A program made the position numbers and the translations under genes. The notes beneath the pieces are model-generated. The model did not search any database and was not told where the DNA came from. It was given only the letters and a program-made list of their open reading frames with translations. Below are positions 20,150 to 30,773 of a stretch of 64,000 nt of DNA, piece after piece. Position 1 is the first letter of the stretch; every line of letters begins with the position of its first letter. The stretch is from the NCBI GenBank assembly GCA_002700385.1, contig PADC01000011.1, forward strand, positions 157,190 through 221,189, written 5' to 3'. The DNA is from Cycloclasticus sp. (GTDB lineage Bacteria; Pseudomonadota; Gammaproteobacteria; Methylococcales; Cycloclasticaceae).

Positions 20150-20827
20150 CTACGAAGGTTCGTCTCGTGTCTTATCCGGTTCATCAATAGGCTCACTTGT
20201 TGTTTCATCCTGATCATTTGCATCATTCCCTTGCTCGGATGAAGCGTCAACATCTGCAAGAACCGACACCTCTTCCTCATCAGACACGACACTTAAATCT
20301 TTAGGTTCGGCTAATTCATCGAGCTCATCAATATCAAGCGATACTTCAATATCATCGTCGTCGACCCCCGTCGCTTCGGGCTCTTCTTCATCTGAAAATG
20401 CAATCTCATCAACTTCACTCGTATTTGAAACTACGGGCGAGGCAGTGGGTATCTCATTTTCTGTATGCAACATACTGATACGCATATGCTCGTCTGATAA
20501 TTCATAAACCGCTTCGGTAAAGAAAGCAATATCATCCCCCGAAGGGTTCATTTGTATCTCTACAAACCGCTTAACACAGTCAATTTCCGCTTCAACGAGT
20601 GCCTGCGCACTTTTTTCCGCTTGACTGGCATCGACACCTATTCCCTTATAAATATCAGTCAACTTTTCTTTTCTTTCCAACTGGTTACCGCTTAACTTCT
20701 TCAGCAAACTGCTGAGCTTATTTCTCGTTAACGCTCTTTTTTTATGTGTTTTTAACGCGAAAAAAATACCGGCTCCCAGCAATATAATAACGCTCTCAAT
20801 CAATATAATCAGAAGACCCTGTGTCAT
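20150..20827 (-). CDS. Acidic membrane-anchored protein of unknown function
   Basis: 225 residues: one N-terminal membrane helix (about 3-24), a basic and helical region (25-75) likely in the cytoplasm, then a strongly acidic, low-complexity tail from about 130 (DDDDIEV, DEEEV and similar runs rich in Asp, Glu, Ser and Thr) that should be disordered. I do not recognise a family. It lies 82 bases downstream of the vWA protein on the same strand, and both have a single membrane anchor, so the two may form a complex. The acid tail could bind a basic partner or metal. Function not assignable. Confidence 0.65.
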   Translation of the reverse strand: MTQGLLIILIESVIILLGAGIFFALKTHKKRALTRNKLSSLLKKLSGNQLERKEKLTDIYKGIGVDASQAEKSAQALVEAEIDCVKRFVEIQMNPSGDDIAFFTEAVYELSDEHMRISMLHTENEIPTASPVVSNTSEVDEIAFSDEEEPEATGVDDDDIEVSLDIDELDELAEPKDLSVVSDEEEVSVLADVDASSEQGNDANDQDETTSEPIDEPDKTRDEPS

Positions 20828-20909
20828 TTACATGCTCCTTTTTTTAACTGCCAAATCAGCACATTGACAGGGGTTTTTACACTCTTATGCACCGTCATCA
20901 TCCTAATAT

Positions 20910-22472
20910 TCAATTCGCTAACTTATTCATCAATGAGGCGTCTGCTTCTGCCTCCTTCTTTTTATAAAATTTAAACCCGAAAAAGCCTGCCCCAGCGAAC
21001 AACACATTGATAATCAATACGGTTACACTGATCATCAACCAATTAGAGTCTTCCTGTGGTGATTCTTCTTCGGGTGGAAGCCCTTTACCACCAACCACTA
21101 TCTCAGATAAATCTGGGCATTGAAAAATATTATCTTCAGTAACCCCTTCTTCCGGTAAAACAATACCCGCTTCAGCCAACACTTTGCTGAACACAGGTTT
21201 AATTTCCACATACTCTACTTTTGGCTTTTGATTGACATAAAACGAGAAAGCCTCAATGCGTTCAAAAGTATTCGCTTTAGCCTTTACCACCATTTCATAC
21301 GGACCAACCTGTAAATTTTTGCCAATATCTACAAAGAAATATCCGCCTGTAATCATGTCTTGCTCCATTGGGATAATGTCCTTATCACCACGTTGATTTG
21401 TAATTTCAACCGTCGCTTCTATCACGCTCAGCACATTACTGTTTCGTATGAGCTTTCCCTTATCGGTCATCAACATTTTAATTCTGGTATTAGATCCAGA
21501 GAAAATTTCTGCCGGCATGTCTTCTACCGCCATCTGCAAATTCGTCGTAATAAAAATTTCGTTATCAGGATCATCAGGGGCAATCAAACGCCATGTGCCT
21601 TCCATCGGGTTCGTTACCGTTACGATGTCGTATTTTTTTTCTCTATGCCAACTGACGCCCGCCCTTTGACTACTTCGCCCGAAGTCCAAACCTTCAGGGT
21701 CATCAAGCTGTGTAGAGCCAAACCCTTTTTTTCTAAAAACAACTGCCGTAAACTGCCTGACAGTTTCATCGATGGTAAATTTATTAGCGATTAATGGAAT
21801 GCTGTTTTTATCTACCAAGCGCTTATTCACTCTAAGTAACGTGCGCTCAAGTTGCTCTGATGTTTTTACTACATCAAACCAACCTAACGTTTCAGTCGAC
21901 ATTTTATCTAGAAAATCCACATCCGCATCTTCTGAAAACCCTATCGTATGGACACTCACCCCAACTGATTTTAAACGAGCTATTTGATGATTTAACACTC
22001 GATCCTTTGACGCAAGATTCGCCTTGTTCGTTTTACCCGACGTAATTTTGCCATCGGTTAGAAGCACAATATGACGTCGTGCGCTATCATCTTTTTCCAC
22101 CCAATCTAATGATCCAACGGCGAGCGCTCTTTCAATATCAGCTGTCTTACCGGTTGAATGAATCCTGTCTAAATTTTTGAGTGCTTGCGTTTTCCAGGAA
22201 ATACCCGATTTGCCTGTTTTAATCACCTCGATCGTACTTTCATCAAACATCCAGATGCCTGCATTTGCATTATTGGGCAAGAGATTGACAAACAATTTAA
22301 GGGCGGCCACCCTATGATTATTCGGGTCACTTATTTTCATTCTTTCTGACACATCAACCAGCACACGGACATCCAAATGTTTATTTTTATTAAAATCTGC
22401 CGCCTGTGCAAACGAAGCGGCCAACACCAAAAACAAAAGACAAATAACAGGTAAATGCTTTATTTTATTCAT
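20910..22472 (-). CDS. Secreted/membrane vWA-domain protein with degenerate MIDAS
   Basis: About 520 residues: signal peptide (MNKIKHLPVICLLFLVLAAS), a von Willebrand A domain (about 33-220), a beta-rich middle, and a C-terminal membrane helix (about 485-507) with a short basic cytoplasmic tail. The metal site reads DVSERM where DxSxS is expected, so the second Ser is replaced by Arg, while TGKTAD and LLTDGK supply the other metal-site loops. The domain then leads into an extracytoplasmic part with Ig-like strands. A GTG nine codons upstream (22499) would lengthen it, but the signal peptide begins at this ATG. Neighbour of the acidic protein. Role unknown; vWA proteins often mediate protein assembly. 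Confidence 0.75.
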   Translation of the reverse strand: MNKIKHLPVICLLFLVLAASFAQAADFNKNKHLDVRVLVDVSERMKISDPNNHRVAALKLFVNLLPNNANAGIWMFDESTIEVIKTGKSGISWKTQALKNLDRIHSTGKTADIERALAVGSLDWVEKDDSARRHIVLLTDGKITSGKTNKANLASKDRVLNHQIARLKSVGVSVHTIGFSEDADVDFLDKMSTETLGWFDVVKTSEQLERTLLRVNKRLVDKNSIPLIANKFTIDETVRQFTAVVFRKKGFGSTQLDDPEGLDFGRSSQRAGVSWHREKKYDIVTVTNPMEGTWRLIAPDDPDNEIFITTNLQMAVEDMPAEIFSGSNTRIKMLMTDKGKLIRNSNVLSVIEATVEITNQRGDKDIIPMEQDMITGGYFFVDIGKNLQVGPYEMVVKAKANTFERIEAFSFYVNQKPKVEYVEIKPVFSKVLAEAGIVLPEEGVTEDNIFQCPDLSEIVVGGKGLPPEEESPQEDSNWLMISVTVLIINVLFAGAGFFGFKFYKKKEAEADASLMNKLAN

Positions 22473-22611
22473 GAATCTATCAAGTGCTCTTTCAAGCACG
22501 AAGGAAGTTGATAAGGTCTATAAATCTTATATCGGCTATAGTCCAAATAACTTAAATATTAAGAAAAAAACGGTATAAAGAATCGAATAAATCAGGCAAA
22601 AAAATGAAAAA

Positions 22612-22652
22612 GAACGGGGCCGCCATTAGGCAATAGCGGCTTGACGGGAGCC
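22612..22652 (-). terminator. Probable terminator of the tkt-gap-pgk operon
   Basis: On the minus strand a GCCGC/GCGGC stem-loop (with inner ATT/AAT pairing) is extended by an imperfect GAACCGG/CCCGTTC outer stem and followed by CTTTTTCATTTTTTTG. The T-tract is interrupted, so termination may be partial. Confidence 0.55.
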
Positions 22653-22658
22653 GGTTCT

Positions 22659-23834
22659 TTAGGCGTTACGCTCTACTAAAACGCTGACTGCTGGCAGAGT
22701 TTTACCTTCTAAAAATTCCAGAAACGCCCCGCCGCCCGTCGAAATATAGGACACCTCTTTGGCTATATGGTATTTGTCTACAGCCGCTAACGTATCACCA
22801 CCTCCAGCAATAGAAAACCCGCTGCTGGCGGCAATCGCTTGCGATAATGTTTTTGTGCCACCCGCGAACTGATCAAACTCAAACACGCCAAGCGGGCCAT
22901 TCCACACGATCGTGCCGGCTGCTTTAACAATGTCTGCATATTGCATCGCTGTTTGGGGCCCTACATCTAAAATTAAATCGTCAGCTTCGACCTCTTGCAC
23001 GGATTTAACAACCGCATCTGCCGTTTCAGAAAACGCCTTACCACAAACAACATCAACGGGCACGGGAATACTGGCCCCATTCTTTTCTGCTTTTGCCATT
23101 AACGCGTTAGCTTCCTTTATTAAATCAGGTTCATACAACGATTTCCCGACCGAAAAACCCTTCGCGGCGATAAATGTATTGGCTATTCCGCCCCCTACAA
23201 TTAATTGATCAACTTTATCCAGCATTGAATCTAATACGGTCAATTTTGTCGACACCTTGGCGCCCCCCACTATCGCCAACATTGGTTTCGCTGGCTCAAA
23301 CAGAGCTTTCCCTAAAGCCTCTAACTCTGCGGCAAGCAGCGGACCCGCACAGGCAATCGGGGCATATTTTGCCACGCCGTGTGTGGATGCTTGCGCACGA
23401 TGAGCTGTCCCAAAGGCATCCATGACAAAAACATCGCACAAGGCTGCCATTTTTTTTGCTAACGATGCATCATCTGCTTTTTCGCCCACATTAAAACGTA
23501 CGTTTTCACACAGAATAATATCGCCCGCTTCACCATTAACACCGTCAATCCAGTCTTTTTCTAGACGCACAGGGTGGTCCAATAGTGCAGATAAATGCTC
23601 GGCCACTGGTTGTAAACTGAATGCCTCATCATATTGCCCTTCAATTGGCCGCCCTATGTGCGACATGAGCATCACCATGGCGCCCGCTTCATGCGCGTGC
23701 TGAATGGTCGGCAAGCTGGCTCGAATTCGCGCATCACTCCCTACTTTTCCATCTTTGATAGGGACATTCAAATCTTCTCTTATCAATACACGCTGCCCTG
23801 ATAAGTCTACATCTTTCATTTGGGTCATTTTCAT
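22659..23834 (-). CDS. pgk: Phosphoglycerate kinase
   Basis: 391 residues; transfers phosphate between 1,3-bisphosphoglycerate and ADP in glycolysis and gluconeogenesis. Clear motifs: LIREDLNVP near the start, SHIGRP for substrate binding, CENVRFN, and GGGDTLAA in the nucleotide site near the end. The longest frame begins at 23849, but the bases coding its second to fourth codons are GGAGAGG (23841-23847), a strong Shine-Dalgarno site placed 6 bases before the ATG at 23834, so that ATG is the start. The family alignment agrees. Cotranscribed with gap and tkt upstream. Confidence 0.95.
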   Translation of the reverse strand: MKMTQMKDVDLSGQRVLIREDLNVPIKDGKVGSDARIRASLPTIQHAHEAGAMVMLMSHIGRPIEGQYDEAFSLQPVAEHLSALLDHPVRLEKDWIDGVNGEAGDIILCENVRFNVGEKADDASLAKKMAALCDVFVMDAFGTAHRAQASTHGVAKYAPIACAGPLLAAELEALGKALFEPAKPMLAIVGGAKVSTKLTVLDSMLDKVDQLIVGGGIANTFIAAKGFSVGKSLYEPDLIKEANALMAKAEKNGASIPVPVDVVCGKAFSETADAVVKSVQEVEADDLILDVGPQTAMQYADIVKAAGTIVWNGPLGVFEFDQFAGGTKTLSQAIAASSGFSIAGGGDTLAAVDKYHIAKEVSYISTGGGAFLEFLEGKTLPAVSVLVERNA

Positions 23835-23840
23835 TTGGAA

Positions 23841-23847
23841 CCTCTCC
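23841..23847 (-). promoter_or_regulatory. Ribosome binding site deciding the pgk start
   Basis: Minus-strand GGAGAGG lies 6 bases before the pgk ATG at 23834 and inside a longer in-frame extension starting at 23849. It lies 7 bases ahead of the gap stop codon. Confidence 0.85.
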
Positions 23848-23853
23848 ATGGTT

Positions 23854-24849
23854 TTAACAAGACATCATCGCTTCTGCGGTATCTAGCATACGATTTGAAA
23901 AACCCCATTCATTATCAAACCATGCCACCACTTTAACTAAATGCCCCTGTTTAACTTTTGTTTGTGTTGAATCGAAAATACACGAAGCGGCATCATTAAG
24001 AACACGACCTGAAGCGAACGGTTCATCGTTGTATTTAAGTATTCCTGTTGTACTCAAGTTCGCTGCTTTTTTCATCAACGCATTAACGTCTGATGCCGTC
24101 GTTTGTTTTTTACTCGTGAAGGTCATATCAAGCAGTGCCACATTCAGGGTCGATAACCGGACGGAAGTACCGTCTATTCGCCCCTCCAACTCTGGCAAGA
24201 TCAGCCCGATTGAATTGGGCGAAAAGGTTTGAGTTGGAATAAGCGGCCCACCCGAGTTTGAGTGTTCAATTACCCCCTCAGCCACTTGATCTTTATTGTA
24301 GGCATGCAACGTTGTGCTCAAGCCGCTCAAAATCCCCAGATGATCATTCAGCACCTTGGCCATTTGCGCCAAACAATTCATCGTGCATGAACCATTCGAC
24401 ACCACCTTATGGTCTGCTCGCAATACTTGATGGTTTACCCCATACACAATGGTGGCATCAACCTTATCATCAGAAAGCGTTGATATTAAAACTTTTTTTG
24501 CGCCGGCAAGGTAATGCATATAGGCCTGTTCAGCTTGCCGAAAATGGCCTGTACATTCTAGTACGACGTCAACATCTAATGCTTTCCAAGGTAATTTAAC
24601 CGGGTTCTTTTGCGATAAGTAACGGACTTCATCAGCTCCAATCTTTAAAACGCCCTCACCAGCAACAACATCAAAGTCAAATGACGCCTTAGCCTCATCC
24701 CTTGTTAACCGTTCAACCGATGTTTCTATCGATTCTAATTCATTAATCGCGACCAACGTTATCTGTTTATTGCGATTGGAGTTGTACAAGGCTTTAAGCA
24801 CATCACGCCCAATTCGACCAAACCCATTAATGGCGATCCGAATACCCAT
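23854..24849 (-). CDS. gap: Divergent glyceraldehyde-3-phosphate / erythrose-4-phosphate dehydrogenase
   Basis: 331 residues with NAD-binding INGFGRIGR (7-15), active-site Cys155 (SNGSCTMNC) and catalytic His182. Several stretches look like Epd: AINELE (35-40), [16 protein letters not shown] (86-101) and [13 protein letters not shown] near the C-terminus. Unusually, the loop after the catalytic His reads VIEHSNSGG, not the normal DLRRAR type, and the inorganic-phosphate site is PTQTFSP instead of a TSTGAA form. Arg231 is kept. Located between transketolase and pgk, where gammaproteobacteria often carry epd. Either triose- or erythrose-phosphate could be the substrate; the operon needs a GAPDH step, but Epd for vitamin B6 is equally possible. 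Confidence 0.82.
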   Translation of the reverse strand: MGIRIAINGFGRIGRDVLKALYNSNRNKQITLVAINELESIETSVERLTRDEAKASFDFDVVAGEGVLKIGADEVRYLSQKNPVKLPWKALDVDVVLECTGHFRQAEQAYMHYLAGAKKVLISTLSDDKVDATIVYGVNHQVLRADHKVVSNGSCTMNCLAQMAKVLNDHLGILSGLSTTLHAYNKDQVAEGVIEHSNSGGPLIPTQTFSPNSIGLILPELEGRIDGTSVRLSTLNVALLDMTFTSKKQTTASDVNALMKKAANLSTTGILKYNDEPFASGRVLNDAASCIFDSTQTKVKQGHLVKVVAWFDNEWGFSNRMLDTAEAMMSC

Positions 24850-24860
24850 TTCAGCGAAAC

Positions 24861-26864
24861 TTATAGACTATTTTTGACAGCTTCGACCAGCTTTTCCGTC
24901 GTAATACCAAAGTATTCAAACAGCTCTTTTGCCGGTGCCGATTCACCAAAACGATCAATTCCTATCACCTCTCCCTGCAAACCAACATATTTATACCAAA
25001 GACTTGTTGACCCGGCTTCAATAGCCACTCTCGCTGTCACTGAAACAGGCAGAACAGACTCTCGATAAGCATCATCTTGCTGATCGAAAACCTCAGTACT
25101 TGGCATGGAGATAACCCGAACTGGAATCCCTTCAGCCGATAATATTTGCGCTGCCGCTGTTGCTAACTCAACTTCTGAGCCGGTCGCTATTAAAAGAGCC
25201 TTTGGTTCGGCATCGCAGTCTTTCAGTATATAACCACCTTTTGAAATGAGCTCAACTTGCTCCACAGAACGAGGTTGATGCTGAACATTCTGGCGTGTAA
25301 AAATCAGCGCAGACGGTGTGGTTTCATTTTCTATCGCGCACTTCCATGCAACGGCCGACTCAACTGCATCGCATGGGCGCCACACGTCTAAATTCGGTAT
25401 CAAACGCAAGCTTGAAACATGCTCAATCGACTGGTGAGTTGGGCCATCTTCACCTAGCCCTATCGAATCGTGCGTGTAAACAAAAATGTTTCTCAGTTTC
25501 ATCAAGGACGCCATACGCACCGCATTGCGCGCGTAGTCAGAAAAGGTTAGAAAAGTTGCACCATAAGGGATGAACCCCCCGTGTAAGGCGATACCATTTT
25601 GAATCGCACTCATACCAAACTCTCGAACCCCATAGTGCAGGTAATTTCCATTTGCACTTTGCCCATCAACATCGACACAACCCACCCACTCGGTTAAATT
25701 TGAACCGGTTAAATCGGCAGACCCCCCTAAAAATTCGGGCAGCAATGGGCCATAAGCGTTTAACGCATTCAACGATGCTTTTCTAGAGGCAATGGTTTCA
25801 GCTTTCTGTTGTGTCGCCTGTATAAACGCTGATGATTTTTCAGCCCACTCTTCACTGAGCTCACCCGACAACCGGCGAAGTAATTCATCGGCCAATGCCG
25901 GGTATTCGATCACATACGCCTCTAATCTTTCTTCCCACTTTGATTCAGCCCGTTCGCCTTTATCAGTCGCATCCCAAGCCGCTTTAATGTCTTGCGGAAT
26001 CTCAAACGCCGGGGCACTCCAGCTCAAAGCTTCACGTGTCGCTGCAATTTCATCTGCGCCCAGTGGGGCACCGTGGACATGATGCGTCCCTTCTTTATTA
26101 GGGGCACCTGAGCCAATCACTGTTTTACAACAAATCAGTGTCGGCTTATCGGTTTCTTTCTGTGCCTGTTGAATGGCTTGTTTAATATCGTCTGCATTGT
26201 GCCCATCAACATCGCGAACCACATGCCAGCCATATGATTCAAAACGCGCAGGCGTGTCATCGGTAAACCACCCTTCAACTTCACCATCGATAGAAATGCC
26301 GTTATCGTCCCAAAAAGCAATCAACTTACCTAAGCCTAAGGTTCCTGCATAAGAGCAAGCCTCGTGTGAAATACCTTCCATCAAGCAACCATCGCCCATG
26401 AAAGCATAGGTATAGTGATCAATAACGTCAAAACCCGGCTGATTAAACTGAGCTGCCAGAACCTTTTCTGCGATTGCCATGCCCACTGCATTGGTAATGC
26501 CTTGACCGAGTGGGCCAGTGGTTGTTTCAACACCCGGCGCATAACCGTATTCAGGATGACCCGGTGTTTTAGAGTGAAGTTGTCGAAAATTTTTAATGTC
26601 CTCTATGTCTAAATCATAGCCCGACAAATGCAATAAAGAATATAACAACATCGAACCGTGACCATTCGATAACACAAAGCGATCGCGGTTCACCCAATGG
26701 GGGTTTGCAGGGTTATGGGATAAAAAATCATTCCATAACACTTCAGCAATATCCGCCATACCCATCGGCGCGCCGGGGTGACCTGAATTAGCTTGTTGAA
26801 CAGCGTCCATACTCAAAACGCGAATGGCATTAGCAAGAATCTTGCGTGAAGGTGTTTTACTCAT
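24861..26864 (-). CDS. tkt: Transketolase
   Basis: 667 residues; moves two-carbon units between sugar phosphates in the pentose phosphate pathway with thiamine diphosphate. N-terminal half: [19 protein letters not shown] and the ThDP-binding GDGCLMEG motif (GDG...). Middle: [10 protein letters not shown] and [15 protein letters not shown], the pyrimidine-domain substrate loop. C-terminal: [14 protein letters not shown]. The longest frame starts at 26921, but the family begins at MSKTPSRK, so the ATG at 26864 is used. No strong Shine-Dalgarno site is visible at either. First gene of tkt-gap-pgk; the 270 bases upstream hold no gene I can support. Confidence 0.95.
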   Translation of the reverse strand: MSKTPSRKILANAIRVLSMDAVQQANSGHPGAPMGMADIAEVLWNDFLSHNPANPHWVNRDRFVLSNGHGSMLLYSLLHLSGYDLDIEDIKNFRQLHSKTPGHPEYGYAPGVETTTGPLGQGITNAVGMAIAEKVLAAQFNQPGFDVIDHYTYAFMGDGCLMEGISHEACSYAGTLGLGKLIAFWDDNGISIDGEVEGWFTDDTPARFESYGWHVVRDVDGHNADDIKQAIQQAQKETDKPTLICCKTVIGSGAPNKEGTHHVHGAPLGADEIAATREALSWSAPAFEIPQDIKAAWDATDKGERAESKWEERLEAYVIEYPALADELLRRLSGELSEEWAEKSSAFIQATQQKAETIASRKASLNALNAYGPLLPEFLGGSADLTGSNLTEWVGCVDVDGQSANGNYLHYGVREFGMSAIQNGIALHGGFIPYGATFLTFSDYARNAVRMASLMKLRNIFVYTHDSIGLGEDGPTHQSIEHVSSLRLIPNLDVWRPCDAVESAVAWKCAIENETTPSALIFTRQNVQHQPRSVEQVELISKGGYILKDCDAEPKALLIATGSEVELATAAAQILSAEGIPVRVISMPSTEVFDQQDDAYRESVLPVSVTARVAIEAGSTSLWYKYVGLQGEVIGIDRFGESAPAKELFEYFGITTEKLVEAVKNSL

Positions 26865-27134
26865 GTTTATTGTTTTAACTGTTTGAAATTTAAACGCTCT
26901 GCGTTTTCGAGTGAACCGCATATTTTACACGGATTAAACGTTGCGGTCATCCGTTACGGTACCTCCATGGTTTATTTTTTGGCACCCTCAACCGATTACT
27001 TTTCAAGCCTTTTTAATCTGTCTATCAGTGTCAATGGGTCACCGTCATCATGGCAAACAGCTGAACAACCATCTCCCTCGGTACTCATCATTGACTGGCC
27101 TCATGGGCTTCCCGATCCGCTCAGGCAAAAAACC

Positions 27135-27692
27135 TTATGCTGAACGCCATTTAATAGAGCACCCCATGCTGGGCACTTGCTCAACAGGCCCCTTACCTGT
27201 TTTAGCCACCTCCAGCATTGCTTCCACTAACTCTCTTTTTGCATCACCGATATGTTGCTTCATGCCCGTTTCATCGAGTCGCCCACGGTACTGCAACGCC
27301 ATCTGCTTGTTGTAGCCAAAAAAATCCGGCGTACAAATCGCGCCATAGGCTTTCGCAATCTCCTGCGTTTCGTCTATTAAATATGGGAAATTGTAGTTAA
27401 GGTCTTTAGCAACTCGCTGCATATTCCTATACGAGTCTTCAGGATAATCATCGGGGTCATTCGACATAATGGCAACAACACCAATAGCGTTTTTCTTTAA
27501 CACGGCGACATCTTCTATCAAACGTTGCTGAATGGCTTTGACATAAGGGCAGTGATTACAAATAAACATCACCAGCAAACCATTTTTATCCGCACATTCA
27601 TCACGCGCCCAATACCGTCCATCCACACCCTGCAAGTTAAAATCTGGCGCGTCTAAACCAACGTCGCAACTGGGCGTATGCATCAGTGTCAT
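27135..27692 (-). CDS. Thioredoxin-family peroxiredoxin-like protein
   Basis: 185 residues of the AhpC/TSA-like PRX-like group. Substrate region DFNLQGVDGRYW is followed by FICNHCPYVKAI (about 44-55), where CNHC is a CXXC-type redox centre ahead of a helix. It ends with a GxxAKxxYGAxxTPDFF-like stretch containing the cis-Pro (CTPDFF). No signal peptide, so cytoplasmic. Family members are thiol oxidoreductases or peroxidases of undefined target. It follows ubiB by 8 bases on the same strand and is probably the tail of the ubiE-ubiJ-ubiB transcript. Confidence 0.8.
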   Translation of the reverse strand: MTLMHTPSCDVGLDAPDFNLQGVDGRYWARDECADKNGLLVMFICNHCPYVKAIQQRLIEDVAVLKKNAIGVVAIMSNDPDDYPEDSYRNMQRVAKDLNYNFPYLIDETQEIAKAYGAICTPDFFGYNKQMALQYRGRLDETGMKQHIGDAKRELVEAMLEVAKTGKGPVEQVPSMGCSIKWRSA

Positions 27693-27700
27693 CTGGTTAT

Positions 27701-29347
27701 TTATTCCATCGCGTTAAATAACAACAACCCACCTAAACCTCCGAGTACCCATGTAACAACTGGGGCATCGCCTAACATAAGGGGAGAGAACCCATCTAAA
27801 CCTAAAATAACTGCTGCCGAAATAATCAGGCTGCCACCGCAAATAGCATAGATATTTTTACGATGATTCTTAGCCATTTGTTGCTTAATTTCTTCTAACT
27901 GCTGAGATGTCCACTTAAGTTCCAAATCACCATTTGCTACATCACTTAAAACCTTATAAGCCATCTCGGGCAGTTCGGGCAGTTTCTCACCCATGATAGG
28001 CAAGTGTTCTTTGAGCTTATTAAAGGTCGCTTTAGGGCCCATTCGGTTTTTGTACCACGTTTCTAAATACGGTTTAGCCGTTTGCCATAAATCCAAATCA
28101 GGGTATAGCTGACGCCCTAGGCCTTCTATATTTAGCAGCGTTTTTTGCAGTAAAACTAACTGAGGTTGCACTTCCATATCAAACCGGCGAGCGGTTTGAA
28201 AGAGCCGCAGTAATAAATTTCCATAGGAAATTTCTTTGAGTGGCTTCTCAAAAATCGGCTCACAGACCGCACGAATAGCGCTTTCAAACTCATCGACTCG
28301 GGTTTCCTTGGGCACCCAACCTGATTCGATGTGTAACTGCGCCACTCGACGGTAATCTCGCTGAAAAAATGCCAGAAAATTTTCTGCCAAATAACGCTGA
28401 TCAGCCACTGTCACACTACCCATAATGCCAAAATCTACCGCAATATATTGACCGCTTTCTGAGGCAAAAATATTCCCCGGGTGCATATCGGCATGAAAAA
28501 AGTTATCGCGAAAAACTTGCGCAAAAAATATTTCAACACCTCGCTCAGCTAACAATTTAAGGTCAACACCTTGTTCTTTTAGCTCGTCAATCCGCCCAAT
28601 CGGTGTGCCATAAATACGCTCCATTACCATCACACCTTGACGGGTATAGTCCCAGTAAACCTCAGGCACATACAATTGATCTGAATCTTCAAAATTTCGC
28701 CTTAACTGTGAGGCATTCGCTGCTTCACGCACTAAGTCCAGCTCATCATGAATGGTGTGATCAAATTCTTTAACCACTTCTAGCGGTTTTAGTCTCTTAG
28801 CTTCATCCCAGTATTTATTTGCCAGCTCTGCCAAGGTATAAAGTAAGGCCACATCCGAATGAATAATTTTTGCGATACCGGGTCGCAGCACTTTCACCAC
28901 AACATCTTCTCCAGTACGCAATGTAGCGGTATGCACTTGCGCTACGGAAGCCGATGCAAGCGGACTTGGCGAAAAGTCAGAAAACACGTCCTCAATAGGA
29001 ACCGCTAATGACTTTTCAATAATTTGGCGCGCCAAATCTTCTGCAAAAGGCGGTACGTTATCTTGAAGTTGGGACAGTTCTTCACCAATATCAGGCGGCA
29101 ATAAATCTTGCCGTGTGGACAGTATTTGGCCAAACTTTACAAAAATAGGGCCTAAATCCTCTAAGGCTCGACGAATTCGTTCTCCTCGCGGGCCTTTTCG
29201 CTTTCCCATCCAATAACTGGGTGACAAAAAAGTAAAAAAGCGCAACGGTCTAAACAAGTGCATTGCAAAAACAAATTCATCTAAACCATAGCGTAATAAC
29301 ACACGTTGAATGCGAATAAGCCGAAAAGCCGTCGTGAGGTTTATCAC
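27701..29347 (-). CDS. ubiB: Ubiquinone biosynthesis atypical kinase UbiB
   Basis: 548-residue ABC1/ADCK-type atypical kinase needed for ubiquinone biosynthesis. Motifs: [16 protein letters not shown] (KxGQ signature near residue 70), [13 protein letters not shown] (Ala-rich nucleotide loop), [10 protein letters not shown] and the metal-binding DFGIMG. Two C-terminal membrane helices (about 498-545) anchor it to the inner membrane, as in E. coli UbiB. Its ATG overlaps the ubiJ stop by 4 bases. Order ubiE-ubiJ-ubiB is the standard gammaproteobacterial one. Confidence 0.95.
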   Translation of the reverse strand: MINLTTAFRLIRIQRVLLRYGLDEFVFAMHLFRPLRFFTFLSPSYWMGKRKGPRGERIRRALEDLGPIFVKFGQILSTRQDLLPPDIGEELSQLQDNVPPFAEDLARQIIEKSLAVPIEDVFSDFSPSPLASASVAQVHTATLRTGEDVVVKVLRPGIAKIIHSDVALLYTLAELANKYWDEAKRLKPLEVVKEFDHTIHDELDLVREAANASQLRRNFEDSDQLYVPEVYWDYTRQGVMVMERIYGTPIGRIDELKEQGVDLKLLAERGVEIFFAQVFRDNFFHADMHPGNIFASESGQYIAVDFGIMGSVTVADQRYLAENFLAFFQRDYRRVAQLHIESGWVPKETRVDEFESAIRAVCEPIFEKPLKEISYGNLLLRLFQTARRFDMEVQPQLVLLQKTLLNIEGLGRQLYPDLDLWQTAKPYLETWYKNRMGPKATFNKLKEHLPIMGEKLPELPEMAYKVLSDVANGDLELKWTSQQLEEIKQQMAKNHRKNIYAICGGSLIISAAVILGLDGFSPLMLGDAPVVTWVLGGLGGLLLFNAME

Positions 29348-29988
29348 GTTACATCCTTTGTTTCTTCATGTTCCAGGTTCTTTTGGCTCACCACGTATCG
29401 TTGAATTTTTGCTTCCAATCTATCTACCGACAAACGCAATTCATCGATGCTTCTTTTAAATTTATTCACTTCAAATCTGGAAGGCAACATGCGTTGTTCT
29501 TCACGAAAATACTCAGATACATTTAAACCGTTTGTCTTGGTTGTTTCCTGCACCCAAACCGATAGGTCGCGAACCACATTCCCAAGTTGATTCGCTACAA
29601 CATCACCCGTGATTGTGGATAGCGGCTCCTCCCAATCCACTTCTATATTCTCAAGAAATGTTTGAAATTGACTACCCAGCTCGGTATCACCTTGTATGAC
29701 CACATCGCCTGAAAAAAGACTCGACGTCGATGACTCACTTAAACCCATGACCGCCAACGCCCATGGCGAGCCTGAAATCGTTGTGTCAACCTCGCTTTCA
29801 AATACATCTCGAATGTCCAAACCATCCGCCGTTATAACGATGAACAGGCTAAAATCAAGCTGTTGAAAATGTAACGCCACGACTTTGCCTTGCATTTTTT
29901 CAAGCTGCTTGGGCACTTCTGGGTCGTAATCTAAATAGCGATTGATCGCTATTTGAAGTGGTTTAATGAAGGGCGTGACTAATGACAC
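29344..29988 (-). CDS. ubiJ: Ubiquinone biosynthesis accessory factor UbiJ
   Basis: 214-residue SCP2-domain protein. With UbiK it holds the hydrophobic quinone precursors for the Ubi metabolon. The N-terminal half (about 15-115) has the SCP2 strand pattern including [13 protein letters not shown] and GDVVIQGD; the last 50 residues form a charged coiled coil ([14 protein letters not shown]). Diagnosed mainly by its invariant position between ubiE (5 bases upstream) and ubiB (4-base overlap). Confidence 0.88.
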   Translation of the reverse strand: MSLVTPFIKPLQIAINRYLDYDPEVPKQLEKMQGKVVALHFQQLDFSLFIVITADGLDIRDVFESEVDTTISGSPWALAVMGLSESSTSSLFSGDVVIQGDTELGSQFQTFLENIEVDWEEPLSTITGDVVANQLGNVVRDLSVWVQETTKTNGLNVSEYFREEQRMLPSRFEVNKFKRSIDELRLSVDRLEAKIQRYVVSQKNLEHEETKDVT

Positions 29989-29993
29989 AATAA

Positions 29994-30740
29994 TTAGAGC
30001 TTATAACCCGTATGAACAGCGACGATTCCGCCGGTTAAATTATTGACTTGGCAACGCTCAAAACCTGCCTCTTCCATCATATTTTTTAAAGTCGACTGGT
30101 CTGGATGCATCCGAATGGACTCGGCTAAATACTGATAGCTGTCTCCATCTTTCGCTACGAATTCACCAATTTTTGGCAGCAATTTAAAGGAGTACACATC
30201 ATACACTTTATCCAAAACAGGGTTCACCGGTTTTGAAAACTCCAAAATAAGCAAACGACCGCCCGGCTTTAACACATCAAACATAGAGCGCAAGGCCGCT
30301 TCCTTGTCGGTAACGTTTCTTAACCCGAACCCGATGCAAACTCGGTCAAATTGATTCGACGCATAGGGCAAGCTCTCAGCATTAGCCAGGTTATAGGTTA
30401 TGTTGTTTATATACCCTTTGTCGATCATCCGATCTCGACCCACACGCAACATCGCTTCATTAATATCAGCTAAAACGACGTTACCTGTTTTACCAACACG
30501 TTTTGCAAACAAGGCCGATAGATCACCCGTCCCACCAGCCAAATCAAGCACAAGATGCCCCGGCTTTACATTCGCTATTTCAACAGTAAACCGCTTCCAT
30601 AACCGGTGGATACCCATCGACATCAAGTCGTTCATGATGTCGTAAGAAGGTGCAACTGAATCAAAAACCTCCCGGACTTTTCCAACTTTTTCTTCAACCG
30701 GAACATCCTTAAAGCCAAAATGTGTTGTTTTATCCACCAT
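29994..30740 (-). CDS. ubiE: Ubiquinone/menaquinone methyltransferase UbiE
   Basis: 248-residue SAM-dependent C-methyltransferase acting on the prenylated benzoquinone ring. [11 protein letters not shown] at the start, [18 protein letters not shown] (about 33-50), the SAM motif [12 protein letters not shown] and GFGLRNVTD, a late family signature, are all present. No signal peptide. The start is the ATG preceded by AACCTCTA/TAGAGGTT-like Shine-Dalgarno (TAGAGGTTAGTA). Opens the ubiE-J-B block, 33 bases after the DUF971 gene. Confidence 0.95.
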   Translation of the reverse strand: MVDKTTHFGFKDVPVEEKVGKVREVFDSVAPSYDIMNDLMSMGIHRLWKRFTVEIANVKPGHLVLDLAGGTGDLSALFAKRVGKTGNVVLADINEAMLRVGRDRMIDKGYINNITYNLANAESLPYASNQFDRVCIGFGLRNVTDKEAALRSMFDVLKPGGRLLILEFSKPVNPVLDKVYDVYSFKLLPKIGEFVAKDGDSYQYLAESIRMHPDQSTLKNMMEEAGFERCQVNNLTGGIVAVHTGYKL

Positions 30741-30773
30741 TACTAACCTCTATACCGTTATAAACCGGCTCAA

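Noticed and set aside
21360-21794. 144-codon plus-strand frame
   Set aside because: Antisense to the vWA gene and without family features.
26941-27315. 124-codon plus-strand frame upstream of transketolase
   Set aside because: Overlaps the thioredoxin-like gene antisense and reads as random composition. The gap is probably just the tkt promoter region.
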